50,961 nt of DNA. It comes from Minisyncoccota bacterium (GTDB lineage Bacteria; Patescibacteriota; Minisyncoccia; UBA6257; JAAZHW01). Shown one piece after another: positions 1-7,555 of the stretch. Each line of letters starts with the position of its first letter. Position 1 is the first letter of the stretch. Below the pieces are notes generated by a model. That model did not search any database. It was not told the DNA's origin and worked only from the letters and a program-made list of their open reading frames with translations. Location: the NCBI GenBank assembly GCA_028696375.1, contig JAQVHD010000001.1:1-50961 (forward strand). The letters are read 5' to 3'. The translations under genes and the position numbers were made by a program.

Positions 1-10
1 CGACTCGCAC

Positions 11-16
11 TATACT
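11..16 (+). promoter_or_regulatory. Possible -10 box for the Sua5 gene
   Basis: TATACT matches the sigma70 -10 consensus at five of six positions. It ends 18 nt before the ATG at 35, which would give a leader of about ten nucleotides. No Shine-Dalgarno site is visible. The -35 box would lie before the window edge, so the promoter cannot be checked fully. Confidence 0.35.
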
Positions 17-34
17 ATAGCAAAATACAAATTT

Positions 35-1018
35 ATGGCTAAAATAATCGATGGTTTTGTTTATCGCAACATTAACAAGGCTGCTCAATTATTAAGACGA
101 GGAGAGGTAATTGCTTTCCCTACGGAAACGGTTTATGGGTTAGGAGCTGATGTTTATAACAAAAAAGCCGTAGCTCAAATTTTTGAAATTAAAGAGCGAC
201 CATTTTTTGATCCTGTTATTGTTCATATTGCTAATTTAAAACAACTGGAAGAAGTCGCTCGGATTGAAGATGAAAGAATTTATCTGTTAGCTAAAAATTT
301 TTGGCCCGGACCGCTCACACTCGTTTTGCCTAAAGAAAAGAAAATCCCATATTTAGTTACGGCTGGATTAGATACAGTAGGCATCCGAATGCCTTCCAAT
401 GTTATTGCGTTGTCTTTAATTCAATCGCTTGGCCGCCCCATCGCAGCGCCGAGTGCCAATTTATTTACCCATTTGAGCCCCACAACAGCCGACCACGTCT
501 TTAAACAATTAGGTTCAAAAATAAAGATAATTTTAGATGGTGGCAAAACAATTTGTGGTGTGGAGTCGACAATTTTATTAATTAAAAAAAATGCGAGACC
601 AGTTTGTTTGAGAGCGGGCGGATTGCCAATTGAAGAAATTGAAAAAATTGTTGGCAAAGTTGAAGTTTCAAAAAAACAATCTTCAAAAGTTTTAGCGCCG
701 GGCAATTTAAAATTTCATTACGCTCCTCGTAAGCCTCTGATTATTGTTAAAAATGAAGAAGAAATTGTTGACCACTTCAAAGATTCTAAGAAAAAAAGGG
801 GTTTTTTGGCTTTTCAAAAAATTAAAAACAAAAAAATTTTTTCTGATTGGCGCATTCTTTCTCCTTCTGGTGATTTAAAAGAAGCAGCAAGTAATTTTTT
901 TGATTTTTTACATCAGTTGGATGAAGGTCCGGCCGAAATTATTTTTGCTGAAAAAGTGAAGGAAGTGGGATTGGGTCGAGCCATTATGGAACGCTTAAAT
1001 AAAGCTGCTCATCAATAA
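35..1018 (+). CDS. Sua5/YrdC/TsaC-type threonylcarbamoyl-AMP synthase
   Basis: Likely makes threonylcarbamoyl-adenylate from threonine, bicarbonate and ATP, the first step of the t6A modification at position 37 of ANN-decoding tRNAs; it would act in the cytoplasm. The YrdC-type domain covers about residues 10-200, with FPTETVYGLGAD near the N-terminus, KERPFFDP, and SAPSAN followed by VESTI. A second domain starts near KFHYAPRKP, which is typical of the longer Sua5 form (327 aa) rather than short TsaC (about 190 aa). The gene overlaps the DUF192 gene by one base (TAATG), so the two are probably cotranscribed. The family call is firm; the exact enzyme name is from family knowledge. Confidence 0.9.
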   Translation: MAKIIDGFVYRNINKAAQLLRRGEVIAFPTETVYGLGADVYNKKAVAQIFEIKERPFFDPVIVHIANLKQLEEVARIEDERIYLLAKNFWPGPLTLVLPKEKKIPYLVTAGLDTVGIRMPSNVIALSLIQSLGRPIAAPSANLFTHLSPTTADHVFKQLGSKIKIILDGGKTICGVESTILLIKKNARPVCLRAGGLPIEEIEKIVGKVEVSKKQSSKVLAPGNLKFHYAPRKPLIIVKNEEEIVDHFKDSKKKRGFLAFQKIKNKKIFSDWRILSPSGDLKEAASNFFDFLHQLDEGPAEIIFAEKVKEVGLGRAIMERLNKAAHQ

Positions 1019-1476
1019 TGAATAAAAATTTAATGATCGTTGCGGCTATTATTATATTGGGATTAGTGATTATTGGAATCTATTTTTTGCAAAACAAAAA
1101 GCCCTCCGGAGAGGTTGTTTTTAAAAAACAGAATATTAAAGTTCAGGTGGAAATAGCCGACAATAGTTTAACCCAGACGCAGGGTTTAATGGATCGCAAA
1201 GAATTGCCGGAATTTTCGGGTATGCTTTTTGTTTTTCAAAATGAAGCGCCGCGTACTTTTTGGATGAAAAACACTTACTTTCCTTTGGATTTACTTTTTA
1301 TTTCTCATGATAAAAAAATTAAGGAGATTAAAGCCAATTTTGAGCCTTGTCCCGCTGGTCAAAATTGTCCGAGTTATCGCTCTCAAGAGAAAGCCCAGTA
1401 TGTTTTAGAAGTGAATGGCGGTTTTTGTGAAAGGCATCATGTTGAGGTTGGTGATGAGGTGGAGATTATTTTTTGA
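1018..1476 (+). CDS. DUF192 family protein with N-terminal membrane anchor
   Basis: A 152-aa protein with one hydrophobic segment at about residues 5-24 and a DUF192-type globular part facing outward. Family marks visible are TQGLMDRKELPEFSGMLFVF, FWMKNT, PLDLLFI, and the C-terminal YVLEVNGGFCERHHVEVGD. The family has no well-defined biochemical role; members are small, often exported proteins. The start codon overlaps the stop of the upstream Sua5 gene, so translation is probably coupled. Two cysteines in CPAGQNC could form a disulfide outside the cell, which is inference. Confidence 0.85.
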   Translation: MNKNLMIVAAIIILGLVIIGIYFLQNKKPSGEVVFKKQNIKVQVEIADNSLTQTQGLMDRKELPEFSGMLFVFQNEAPRTFWMKNTYFPLDLLFISHDKKIKEIKANFEPCPAGQNCPSYRSQEKAQYVLEVNGGFCERHHVEVGDEVEIIF

Positions 1477-1492
1477 AAATTAACTTGGTAAG

Positions 1493-1501
1493 TTATCCAC
1501 A
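1493..1501 (+). promoter_or_regulatory. Perfect DnaA-box sequence
   Basis: TTATCCACA is an exact match to the consensus DnaA box. It sits 11 bp upstream of the -35 element of the KamA promoter. It is a single box with no clustered copies or AT-rich unwinding tract, so it is not an origin. A regulatory role of DnaA here is possible but unproven, and chance occurrence in a window this size is realistic. Confidence 0.35.
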
Positions 1502-1503
1502 TC

Positions 1504-1531
1504 TTGCATCGTAGGTTGTTTCTGATACAAT
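1504..1531 (+). promoter_or_regulatory. Promoter for the KamA-like gene
   Basis: TTGCAT, a 16-bp spacer, and an extended -10 (TGA-TACAAT). The predicted transcript would start near 1538 and give a leader of about 45 nt before the ATG at 1585, which has only a weak purine-rich AAAGGG in front of it. Confidence 0.55.
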
Positions 1532-1584
1532 AAAAGTGGAAAATAAAACACGCAATAAAAATATTTTCTAAAACAGAAAAAGGG

Positions 1585-2517
1585 ATGTTAGCAGAAAAAA
1601 TTTCCGATCACCTAAAAAATTTAGCGAAGAAAAGTCCGGCGATCAAACGACAATTTTACCTCTCGAAATGGGAACTTCACACAAAAGAAGATAAATTAAA
1701 TTCGGTTGATCCCCTTTTAGAAGACGAGCATACGAAAAAACGCGGTCTCATTTATAAATATCGAGGCCGCGTTTTAATTCTTTTAACGCTTTCTTGTGCT
1801 GCGTACTGTCGTTTTTGCACCCGACGGCGCTGTGTTTCTGAACTCGAAAAAGGACTTTTAACGAAAAAGGATATTGATGAAATTGCACGCTACATCAAAC
1901 AACATAAAGAAATAAAAGAGATTATTCTTTCTGGCGGTGATCCATTAACAGCGCCCAATCTTTCAGCTTATTCTTTAAAAGCTTTTTCCGCCTTACCGCA
2001 AATTAAAATTATTCGCATTGGAACGCGTGTTCCGGTTTCTAATCCAAAACTAGTTACCGATGATCTTTTGAAGCTTATTAGAAAAATTTCCCAACCTATT
2101 TATGTGGGTATTCATTTTGAACATCCTGATGAATTAACGCCAGAAACTATTAAAGCCTGCGAAAAATTGCGTAAAGCCGGAGCTATTTTATATAGTCAGA
2201 GTGTTTTTTTAAAAGGCGTTAATGACTCTTATGAAGTTTTATACGAGCTCTTTTCTCGTCTAATTGAAATCGGAGTAAAACCATATTATCTCTATCGTTG
2301 CGATCCAGTGCAGGGCATAGAACATTTTCGGGTGCCATTTGAAAAGGAAATAAAAATTGCTACTCAATTAAGAAAAAATTTATCCGGATTGGCTTGGCCA
2401 ACTTATGTAATCGACACGCCTAATGGCAATGGGAAAATTCCCGTACCGTTGGAATTTTGGCAATTTGATAAAAAGGAATTCAAAGACTTTTTAGGAAAAA
2501 AACACAAGGTAATTTGA
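1585..2517 (+). CDS. KamA/EpmB-like radical SAM lysine 2,3-aminomutase family protein
   Basis: Radical SAM and PLP enzyme that, in characterised relatives, moves the amino group of lysine (free lysine in KamA; the (R)-beta-lysine route for EF-P in EpmB). The SAM [4Fe-4S] motif C-AAY-C-RF-C is at residues 71-78, SGGDP follows, and the PLP-binding lysine is in PNGNGKIPV (about Lys284). At 310 aa it is closer to EpmB (about 340) than to clostridial KamA (about 416), lacking the long terminal extensions. It has its own promoter and a following palindromic terminator, so it is probably a single-gene unit. An EF-P gene lies at 49674, but its loop lacks the usual target lysine, so the substrate is unclear. 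No EpmA is visible in this window. Confidence 0.85.
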   Translation: MLAEKISDHLKNLAKKSPAIKRQFYLSKWELHTKEDKLNSVDPLLEDEHTKKRGLIYKYRGRVLILLTLSCAAYCRFCTRRRCVSELEKGLLTKKDIDEIARYIKQHKEIKEIILSGGDPLTAPNLSAYSLKAFSALPQIKIIRIGTRVPVSNPKLVTDDLLKLIRKISQPIYVGIHFEHPDELTPETIKACEKLRKAGAILYSQSVFLKGVNDSYEVLYELFSRLIEIGVKPYYLYRCDPVQGIEHFRVPFEKEIKIATQLRKNLSGLAWPTYVIDTPNGNGKIPVPLEFWQFDKKEFKDFLGKKHKVI

Positions 2518-2548
2518 ATTTTCAATAAAACAGATTAGAGGTTGATCG

Positions 2549-2591
2549 AGGCGGCGGAAAATTTTCAAAGAAAATTTTCCGCCGCCTTTTA
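2549..2591 (+). terminator. Intrinsic terminator, 18-bp palindrome
   Basis: Perfect 18-bp arms (2549-2566 and 2570-2587) around an AAA loop, followed by TTTT. It ends the KamA unit and belongs to the set of palindromes with a TTTTC-loop-GAAAA apex. Confidence 0.8.
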
Positions 2592-2633
2592 TATCGCCTT
2601 GAATCAGCAAAGAAAACGCATCAAATTATTTCC

Positions 2634-2661
2634 TTGACAAAATTTAAAAATCAATTAATAT
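2634..2661 (+). promoter_or_regulatory. Promoter for the secreted protein gene
   Basis: Consensus -35 TTGACA (2634-2639), 16-bp spacer, and -10 TAATAT. The leader of about 55 nt ends with a strong AAGGAGG ribosome binding site at 2711-2717, well placed for the ATG at 2724. Confidence 0.65.
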
Positions 2662-2723
2662 ACAGGCAGACCTTTCACAAGGCTTTACAATAGATAATCT
2701 TAAAAAATTCAAGGAGGTTTCTC

Positions 2724-4145
2724 ATGAAAAAGTCTAGTTTGGTGGTTTTTTTGATTGTCGGTTTGGTTGTGCTGATGCTGCCTATGGCGGCTCAGCAGAA
2801 CCAAGGTGGGGAAATCGAGCTGAAAACTCTTGGACGAGCGCCGCTCGCGCCACATCTGCAAACAGCAGATGAGGTCAGAAGTGTTCTTAAAAAGAACACC
2901 GAAGCAGTAGGCAGAGCGTTGGATTATTTCCCGGGTGGAGCGTTGGGTGAATCGGTTTATCTGAAGTTGTATGAGCAAATTGATAACCTACCCATTCAGC
3001 AGCAGAAGATCCCTGTAGGACAAAAGATGTACTGGATGTTATATCGTAACGGCGGGCTGTTGAAAGGCGTTCGTTGGGCGGGGAATTCGTCCATTGATGC
3101 TTTCGTTTTCGAGTTAGAGGCCGAGGGAAAGTTATTCCAGTTTGCTGTACCAATCCGTTGTGGGAATGTTGCTTTGATGGAGATGAAAGAAATACCAGTT
3201 GCACCGGCACCAGTGACAATAGTTCAACCAGAACCAAAGCTGCAGCCGCAGGCTGAACCAAAACCAACTTCTCCGATGATAGTTCAAAGCCCAGCGCCAA
3301 CTCCAGTAGTTATTAAACACTGGTCGCCGACCGTGAAATTCAAAATTGGAAGCGGCTGGGCAAAAACAACTATGCCGTTAGATCAGAATTTGGAAAGTAG
3401 AGTTGATTTCTTTTCGTTGATTCCAGCAGAGATGTCCCTTTTCTACTGTGAAGATGGGACAGCAGCGTGGCTTTATTCGCCCACGCAAGATATTCCATTT
3501 ACTCTCGGCGAACAGATTGGACTTCACACGGCGCTTCAAACGAGCTCTACTAAAAAAATGCAGCCATTCTTTGCGGGACTGGAATTGGAATTCCTGAGGC
3601 ATGTATTTGTTACAGCTGATTATTTTCGTGTTGGAAAGTTCCAGTTGGAGGAGTATAGCCTAGTTGATCTCATGTCCATTACAGAATTGCGGCTGCTCGG
3701 TAGCTATAGTGGTACTGGTCTGGAAAGTTGTCCTCCGCCGACCTATGTTTATTACGTTGGATTGGAGCGGCAGCGGCGAGAACAGTTGATCCGGCAGGAC
3801 ATCAGAATTGAAGAGTGGTCAGTGGGGTTGAAATACGAGATCAAGCTGGCCAAAAGATTCTATGTTGCGCCAGCGGCTGGCGTAACGTGGCAGGAACAAC
3901 GCGGAACGCGGCAAAGAACTGAGGTGCTGACAGATCTTTATCCTTTTCAAGAGAGGGCATTAGCTCCCTCTCAAACGACTGAGACTCTAGAAAAGATTAA
4001 GAATTCGGTCGCCCACCCCTACGTAGGCGCCAGCGTAGAAGTCTGCTTCTTCCAAGCAGAAATCAGATACTTGTTTAAAGACTTCAATGAAGAAATTTTC
4101 ACCTCCCCTTGGCGCGTCCAAGGCAGTCTCGTTTTAAGATTTTAG
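2724..4145 (+). CDS. Secreted protein with Pro-rich linker and barrel-like C-terminus
   Basis: No recognised family. The 473-aa product starts with a clear Sec signal peptide (MKKSS, then about 17 hydrophobic residues, ending MAAQQ). A first domain runs to about residue 155, then a Pro/Gln/Glu-rich linker (about 155-195), then a C-terminal half of alternating short strands with many aromatic residues, ending in LVLRF. A terminal Phe and amphipathic strands recall outer-membrane beta-barrels, yet the surrounding genome looks like a single-membrane Patescibacterium; this is inference. The gene is visibly GC-richer than its neighbours (around half G+C by eye), has its own promoter, strong Shine-Dalgarno site and terminator, and may have been acquired. 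It could also be a wall-spanning surface protein. Confidence 0.7.
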   Translation: MKKSSLVVFLIVGLVVLMLPMAAQQNQGGEIELKTLGRAPLAPHLQTADEVRSVLKKNTEAVGRALDYFPGGALGESVYLKLYEQIDNLPIQQQKIPVGQKMYWMLYRNGGLLKGVRWAGNSSIDAFVFELEAEGKLFQFAVPIRCGNVALMEMKEIPVAPAPVTIVQPEPKLQPQAEPKPTSPMIVQSPAPTPVVIKHWSPTVKFKIGSGWAKTTMPLDQNLESRVDFFSLIPAEMSLFYCEDGTAAWLYSPTQDIPFTLGEQIGLHTALQTSSTKKMQPFFAGLELEFLRHVFVTADYFRVGKFQLEEYSLVDLMSITELRLLGSYSGTGLESCPPPTYVYYVGLERQRREQLIRQDIRIEEWSVGLKYEIKLAKRFYVAPAAGVTWQEQRGTRQRTEVLTDLYPFQERALAPSQTTETLEKIKNSVAHPYVGASVEVCFFQAEIRYLFKDFNEEIFTSPWRVQGSLVLRF

Positions 4146-4161
4146 ATTTTAAAAAACAATC

Positions 4162-4197
4162 AAAAGCCCGTGACCAAAGGTCAACGGGCTTTTTTAT
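4162..4197 (+). terminator. Intrinsic terminator after the secreted protein gene
   Basis: AAAAGCCCG pairs with CGGGCTTTT, and GACC with GGTC, around an AAA loop with one small internal mismatch, followed by a T-rich tract. It starts 17 bp after the stop codon. It also faces the convergent ferredoxin gene. Confidence 0.85.
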
Positions 4198-4226
4198 TTT
4201 TTGATTTCTCGAACTTTTAAATTTTT

Positions 4227-4418
4227 TTATTTTTCCTCTACTTCAATGGCTTCAGCGGCGCAGGCATCAATGGCTGATTGCAATTTTTCTTCATCAATTT
4301 TTTTCACTTCCTTGACTTCTGCTTTGCCGTCTTCATCAAGATAAAACATCTCGGGATACAAAAACGTACAGCTGCCGCAGCCCAGACACTTATCTTTATT
4401 CACCTTAATTTTTTTCAT
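4227..4418 (-). CDS. Small [4Fe-4S] ferredoxin
   Basis: A 63-aa electron carrier. Cluster ligands are visible as C-LG-C-GS-C near residue 10 and a distal Cys in DACAAEAIEV, where the usual CP is CA. One cluster is expected, as in other short monocluster ferredoxins. The start at 4418 (MKKIKVNKDKC) is preferred over an upstream ATG at 4484, because the extra 22 residues overlap the end of the scaffold gene and look unlike a ferredoxin. It is the last gene of the rrf2-iscS-iscU operon and probably supplies electrons for cluster assembly. Confidence 0.85.
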   Translation of the reverse strand: MKKIKVNKDKCLGCGSCTFLYPEMFYLDEDGKAEVKEVKKIDEEKLQSAIDACAAEAIEVEEK

Positions 4419-4440
4419 ATTAATTAATAGACAGAACGAC

Positions 4441-5118
4441 TTATAAATTGTATTTTTCTCGATAAAAACGAATGAGTTCTTCAACTAACGGAATACAGGT
4501 TGGATCACCTAAGCCAACTTTGGTTTTTTCTTGAACTTCTTCTAAGGTTCTAGCACCATCCAGTACTGCTTTTTCAATGTCTTTTTCTGTAATTTTCAAA
4601 ACTTTATCAATAACGCGACTGCCTTCGGGTTCAATTTTATCATATTGTCCGGTGCGGCGATAATAATCATTAATAGCGTCGCGGAGGGCCTTGTCGCCTA
4701 AAACAGAACAGTGATATTTAATATCAGGCAACCCGCCTAATTCCTTAATAATATCATTGGGCGTAATTTTGCGAGCTTTTTCCAGAGTCATTCCTCCATT
4801 CCGCAAAATCATCTCTGATAAAACCGAAGTGGAAGCAATGGCGGAAGCGCAGCCAAAAGTGCGCCAGCGGGCATCTTTGATTTTTTCTGTTTTGGGATCA
4901 ACCAAAATCCAGAATTTCATAACGTCGCCGCAAACTGGGCTGCCAATCATTCCCACGCCATTGTACTGAAATTTTTCTTCTTCGCCAGCTTTCATAAAAT
5001 TGCGCGGATGCAAAAAATGATCTTTAACAGTTTCGCTATAAACCCACGGATTTCCTTTAGTTAAAACATCAGCCTCTTTCTTTTTCTTGTTTGTTTTTTG
5101 AGTTGAAGTCTTTTTCAT
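4441..5118 (-). CDS. IscU/NifU-type Fe-S scaffold with degenerate C-terminal domain
   Basis: Scaffold on which iron and sulfur are assembled into clusters. After a Lys-rich N-terminus, the IscU-like domain (about residues 28-155) keeps all three cysteines: PVCGD, FGCASAIASTS and KYHCSVLG, plus the conserved Asp after the first. The last 60 residues (from ITEKDIEKAV to the end) resemble the [2Fe-2S] BFD-like middle domain of NifU, but three of the four expected cysteines are absent and only GDPTC remains. That domain therefore probably no longer binds a cluster. The ATG overlaps the iscS stop (ATGA), so the two are translationally coupled. Confidence 0.88.
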   Translation of the reverse strand: MKKTSTQKTNKKKKEADVLTKGNPWVYSETVKDHFLHPRNFMKAGEEEKFQYNGVGMIGSPVCGDVMKFWILVDPKTEKIKDARWRTFGCASAIASTSVLSEMILRNGGMTLEKARKITPNDIIKELGGLPDIKYHCSVLGDKALRDAINDYYRRTGQYDKIEPEGSRVIDKVLKITEKDIEKAVLDGARTLEEVQEKTKVGLGDPTCIPLVEELIRFYREKYNL

Positions 5119-6311
5119 GATTTTAATTTTAAAGAGATCGGCGATAACTCTCTTAATTCTTGAACGACCTTTTTTAATGCTTGAGTCAGGTAATTAATAT
5201 CTTTTTTGGTGGTGTCTTTACCAAGAGTGATTCTTAAACTGCCATGGATAAATTCATTAGGCAAACCAATGGCTTGGAGCACGTGGGAAGGTTGGAGGCT
5301 TTTTGAATGGCAAGCCGAGCCAGTTGAGGCGGCAATGCCATATTCATCAAGTTTTAAAACCAATGCCTCGCCTTCCACATCTAAAATCGTAAAATGGGCA
5401 TTATTCGGCAGGCGATTTTTTAAATCTCCATTAACAAAAACTTTGGGAATAGTTTCTAGAACATTTTTAATAAGATAATCCCGCAAAGATTTTAATCTTT
5501 GCGATTCTTTTTCTTTTTCTTTCTGAGCCAGCTCTAAGGCTGTAGCAAAACCAATAATGCCGGGAACATTTTCTGTACCTGATCGATAATTTTTTTCTTG
5601 ACCGCCGCCATGGATGATCGGTTTGATTTCTACTCCCTCTCTTTTATAGAGAATACCAGTTGCTTTAGGGCCATAAATTTTCCCCCCATTTAAACTCATT
5701 AAATCAACACCTAATTTATTAGCTTGAATATCTAAATAGCCGGCTGCTTGGCAAGCATCTGTATGAAAAAAGGGAAAGGCAGTCTGATGTTTCTGACGAA
5801 AATCTTTAATAATTTGTGCAATCTTGGGAATCGGTTCAATAACGCCAATTTCATTGTTGGCATACATAATTGAAACAAGGATTGTTTGTTCATCAATTAA
5901 TTGTTTTAATTGTTCTAAATCAACGAGTCCATTTTTTTGAACTTTCAAATAAGCAGTTTCAAAACCTTCTTTTTTTAAAGCCTTAGCTGTTTCTAGTCCG
6001 GCTGGATGTTCGATAGTGGAAATAATAATTTTGGGTCGGGCAAAGTTTTTTCGATAGAAATGGGCCGTGCCCTGCAAGGCAAGATTAACCGATTCAGTGC
6101 CGCCATTAGTAAAAATAATTTCTTTGGGTTGAGTGCGCAAAATATTAGCTACTTTGGCGCGAGCCGATTCGATAGCCTGCTTGGCTATACGACCTTCCAA
6201 ATAAAGCGAGGAAGGATTGCCAAATTGTTTTTGCCAAAATAGCTGCATGGCTTTAAGAACTTCTTTTCTCATTGGCGTAGTAGCAGCATAATCAAAGTAA
6301 TAGCGCTTCAT
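5115..6311 (-). CDS. iscS: Cysteine desulfurase (IscS/NifS family)
   Basis: PLP enzyme that takes sulfur from cysteine and hands it to the scaffold as persulfide; also a likely sulfur source for tRNA thiolation. Visible marks are YFDYAATTPM at the N-terminus, TNGGTESVN, THTDACQ-type HTDACQAAGY, the region NGGKIYGPKATG, GTENVPGIIG, and the catalytic cysteine in STGSACHSKS. At 398 aa it is full length. It overlaps the Rrf2 regulator upstream and the scaffold downstream by 4 bp each, so the operon is tightly coupled. The IscS rather than SufS call rests on the neighbouring scaffold type. Confidence 0.92.
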   Translation of the reverse strand: MKRYYFDYAATTPMRKEVLKAMQLFWQKQFGNPSSLYLEGRIAKQAIESARAKVANILRTQPKEIIFTNGGTESVNLALQGTAHFYRKNFARPKIIISTIEHPAGLETAKALKKEGFETAYLKVQKNGLVDLEQLKQLIDEQTILVSIMYANNEIGVIEPIPKIAQIIKDFRQKHQTAFPFFHTDACQAAGYLDIQANKLGVDLMSLNGGKIYGPKATGILYKREGVEIKPIIHGGGQEKNYRSGTENVPGIIGFATALELAQKEKEKESQRLKSLRDYLIKNVLETIPKVFVNGDLKNRLPNNAHFTILDVEGEALVLKLDEYGIAASTGSACHSKSLQPSHVLQAIGLPNEFIHGSLRITLGKDTTKKDINYLTQALKKVVQELRELSPISLKLKS

Positions 6312-6703
6312 GTAAGTTGAGAAATTTTTATGCGACTTAATTGAGAATTAAAATTTTTAGAAAGAGTATTCCAGCAATTTTTAAGAGAGCAATGCGGTTG
6401 GCACTGAGGAGAGCAATTAATAAGGGTTACTGGTCCTTCAAGAGTTTCGATAACATTTAAAAGAGAAATATGCTGGGGTTTAATTTTTAAGCGGTAGCCG
6501 CCGTTTTTCCCTTTTCGCGATTCGACAATTCCGTTTTTGACTAAGAGACGATTAATTTTTTGAAGATGGTAAAAAGAGGTTTTTGTTTGGTCGCAAAAAG
6601 AGCGCAAGCTAACAAAAGACGATTTTTCATTGCGTGCTAAATAAATGAGCCAGCGCAGAGCGAGTTCAATTTGTTTAGAAATTTTAATACTTTTGAAATT
6701 CAT
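6308..6703 (-). CDS. Rrf2 family regulator, IscR-like
   Basis: Winged-helix transcription factor of 131 aa and the first gene of the Fe-S operon. The N-terminal part matches Rrf2 (ELALRWLIYLARNE, then a recognition region near SFYHLQKINRLLVKNGIVES and RKGKNGGYRL). Four cysteines occur in NCSPQCQPHCSLKNCW, in the place where IscR-type proteins bind a cluster. Family knowledge suggests it senses Fe-S supply and controls its own operon. The stop overlaps the iscS start (ATGA). Confidence 0.88.
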   Translation of the reverse strand: MNFKSIKISKQIELALRWLIYLARNEKSSFVSLRSFCDQTKTSFYHLQKINRLLVKNGIVESRKGKNGGYRLKIKPQHISLLNVIETLEGPVTLINCSPQCQPHCSLKNCWNTLSKNFNSQLSRIKISQLT

Positions 6704-6717
6704 ACTATTAAATACTT

Positions 6718-6745
6718 ATTTTAAAAATAAATTAGCAGTTGTCAA
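6718..6745 (-). promoter_or_regulatory. Promoter of the rrf2-iscS-iscU-fdx operon
   Basis: On the minus strand, consensus TTGACA (6740-6745), a 16-bp spacer and TAAAAT (6718-6723). The predicted start near 6711 leaves a leader of only about eight bases before the ATG at 6703. AT-rich partial symmetry around the -10 box could hold an Rrf2 operator, but no known consensus is clear. Confidence 0.6.
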
Positions 6746-6760
6746 TGAAGGCAATAAAAC

Positions 6761-6806
6761 AGTGCAACAAAAAGAAGAGGCGTACGCCTCTTCTTTTTGT
6801 TGCACT
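6761..6806 (-). terminator. 46-bp perfect palindrome, likely terminator
   Basis: Two 20-bp arms around CGTACG, itself self-complementary, so the whole 46 bp is a perfect palindrome. Read on the minus strand it starts 10 bp after the stop of the membrane protein gene and is followed by GTTTTATT, which fits a terminator. It also separates that gene from the Fe-S operon promoter. Confidence 0.7.
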
Positions 6807-6815
6807 AAACCGAAT

Positions 6816-7310
6816 TTATTTTATTACTGTATAAACAACCTGAACTTTCAATCCGCCGCCACCTTCTTCATAAAACATCTGAATGCTCATTGAATCTCGA
6901 CTTTTGGTGGCATAAATATTATAAATACCATTGTTATTCGCATTATTAACTATCGTCCATCCATTTTGGTTGAGGTAGGCAATAAATTTATCGGCATTTT
7001 CTTGAATTGATTTCTGAGAATAGAAAGCAACATTTGCTTGAGAAATCCCCGTTTCTTTATCTGTTCGTTGTGTTGATTGCACTAAAGAAGTGCCAATTTC
7101 AAATGGAAAATCTTGAGGAAAGATTGTTGGCGGCACATCACCAAAATCTTGTTCTAAAGCGGTTGGTTTTTCTATTGAAACTGTTGGTTGAGCAGTATTG
7201 CGACCAACGGTATATCCCACCAAGGCGGCAATAATAATTAAGACAATTGTGATCACCCAGCTCAATCCTTTCCCCCCTTTTTTTGGTTGTTGAACAGTTG
7301 TCTCGTTCAT
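6816..7310 (-). CDS. Single-pass membrane protein of unknown function
   Basis: Not recognised. The 164-aa product has a short Gln/Lys/Gly-rich cytoplasmic N-terminus (QQPKKGGKG), one membrane segment at about residues 18-37 (LSWVITIVLIIIAALVGY), and an outside domain of about 125 residues rich in Gln, Asn and beta-strand pattern, containing DKFIAYLNQNGWTIV. It follows a 41-aa membrane protein by 3 nt and shares its N-terminal plan (Pro/Gln-rich tail, KK, then a Trp-led membrane helix). A large palindrome ends the unit. Confidence 0.75.
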   Translation of the reverse strand: MNETTVQQPKKGGKGLSWVITIVLIIIAALVGYTVGRNTAQPTVSIEKPTALEQDFGDVPPTIFPQDFPFEIGTSLVQSTQRTDKETGISQANVAFYSQKSIQENADKFIAYLNQNGWTIVNNANNNGIYNIYATKSRDSMSIQMFYEEGGGGLKVQVVYTVIK

Positions 7311-7313
7311 AAT

Positions 7314-7439
7314 TTACAAAGCCAAAAGAATAATGGCCAAAATAATGATAATCACAATCACGACCCAAACCCAGGCGCTACTTTTTTTTGGTTTTTCGGC
7401 CGTTGGTTGTGGTGTTGGATTTTGATTTTGTTCGTCCAT
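7314..7439 (-). CDS. Small 41-aa membrane protein
   Basis: The translation begins MDEQNQNPTPQPTAEKPKKS and continues with a single hydrophobic stretch of about 19 residues (AWVWVVIVIIILAIILLAL) running to the stop. No other domain fits. It lies 3 nt upstream of the next minus-strand gene, whose product has the same Gln/Pro-rich tail, lysine pair and membrane helix, so the two probably form an operon and may be related. Coding status rests on this shared design, the sensible membrane topology, and spacing. Confidence 0.6.
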   Translation of the reverse strand: MDEQNQNPTPQPTAEKPKKSSAWVWVVIVIIIILAIILLAL

Positions 7440-7515
7440 AATAAATTAAAAAAAGTTAAAATCGACCTTGCCTCTCTTTTATTATACTCCAAAAATAAAA
7501 GTCAACCAAGTAGCT

Positions 7516-7524
7516 TGTGGATAA
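7516..7524 (-). promoter_or_regulatory. DnaA-box sequence upstream of the pilin operon
   Basis: TGTGGATAA is the exact complement of the DnaA consensus TTATCCACA. It lies about 30 bp upstream of the predicted -10 element of the pilin operon. It is isolated, so a chance match cannot be excluded. Confidence 0.3.
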
Positions 7525-7555
7525 GAAATCTCTTTTTATTCTCTAAAAAAAGGAG

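Noticed and set aside
1493..7524. Replication origin suggested by exact DnaA boxes
   Set aside because: Only single boxes at 1493 and 7516 were seen in noncoding DNA; there is no cluster, no dnaA or dnaN, and no clear unwinding region.
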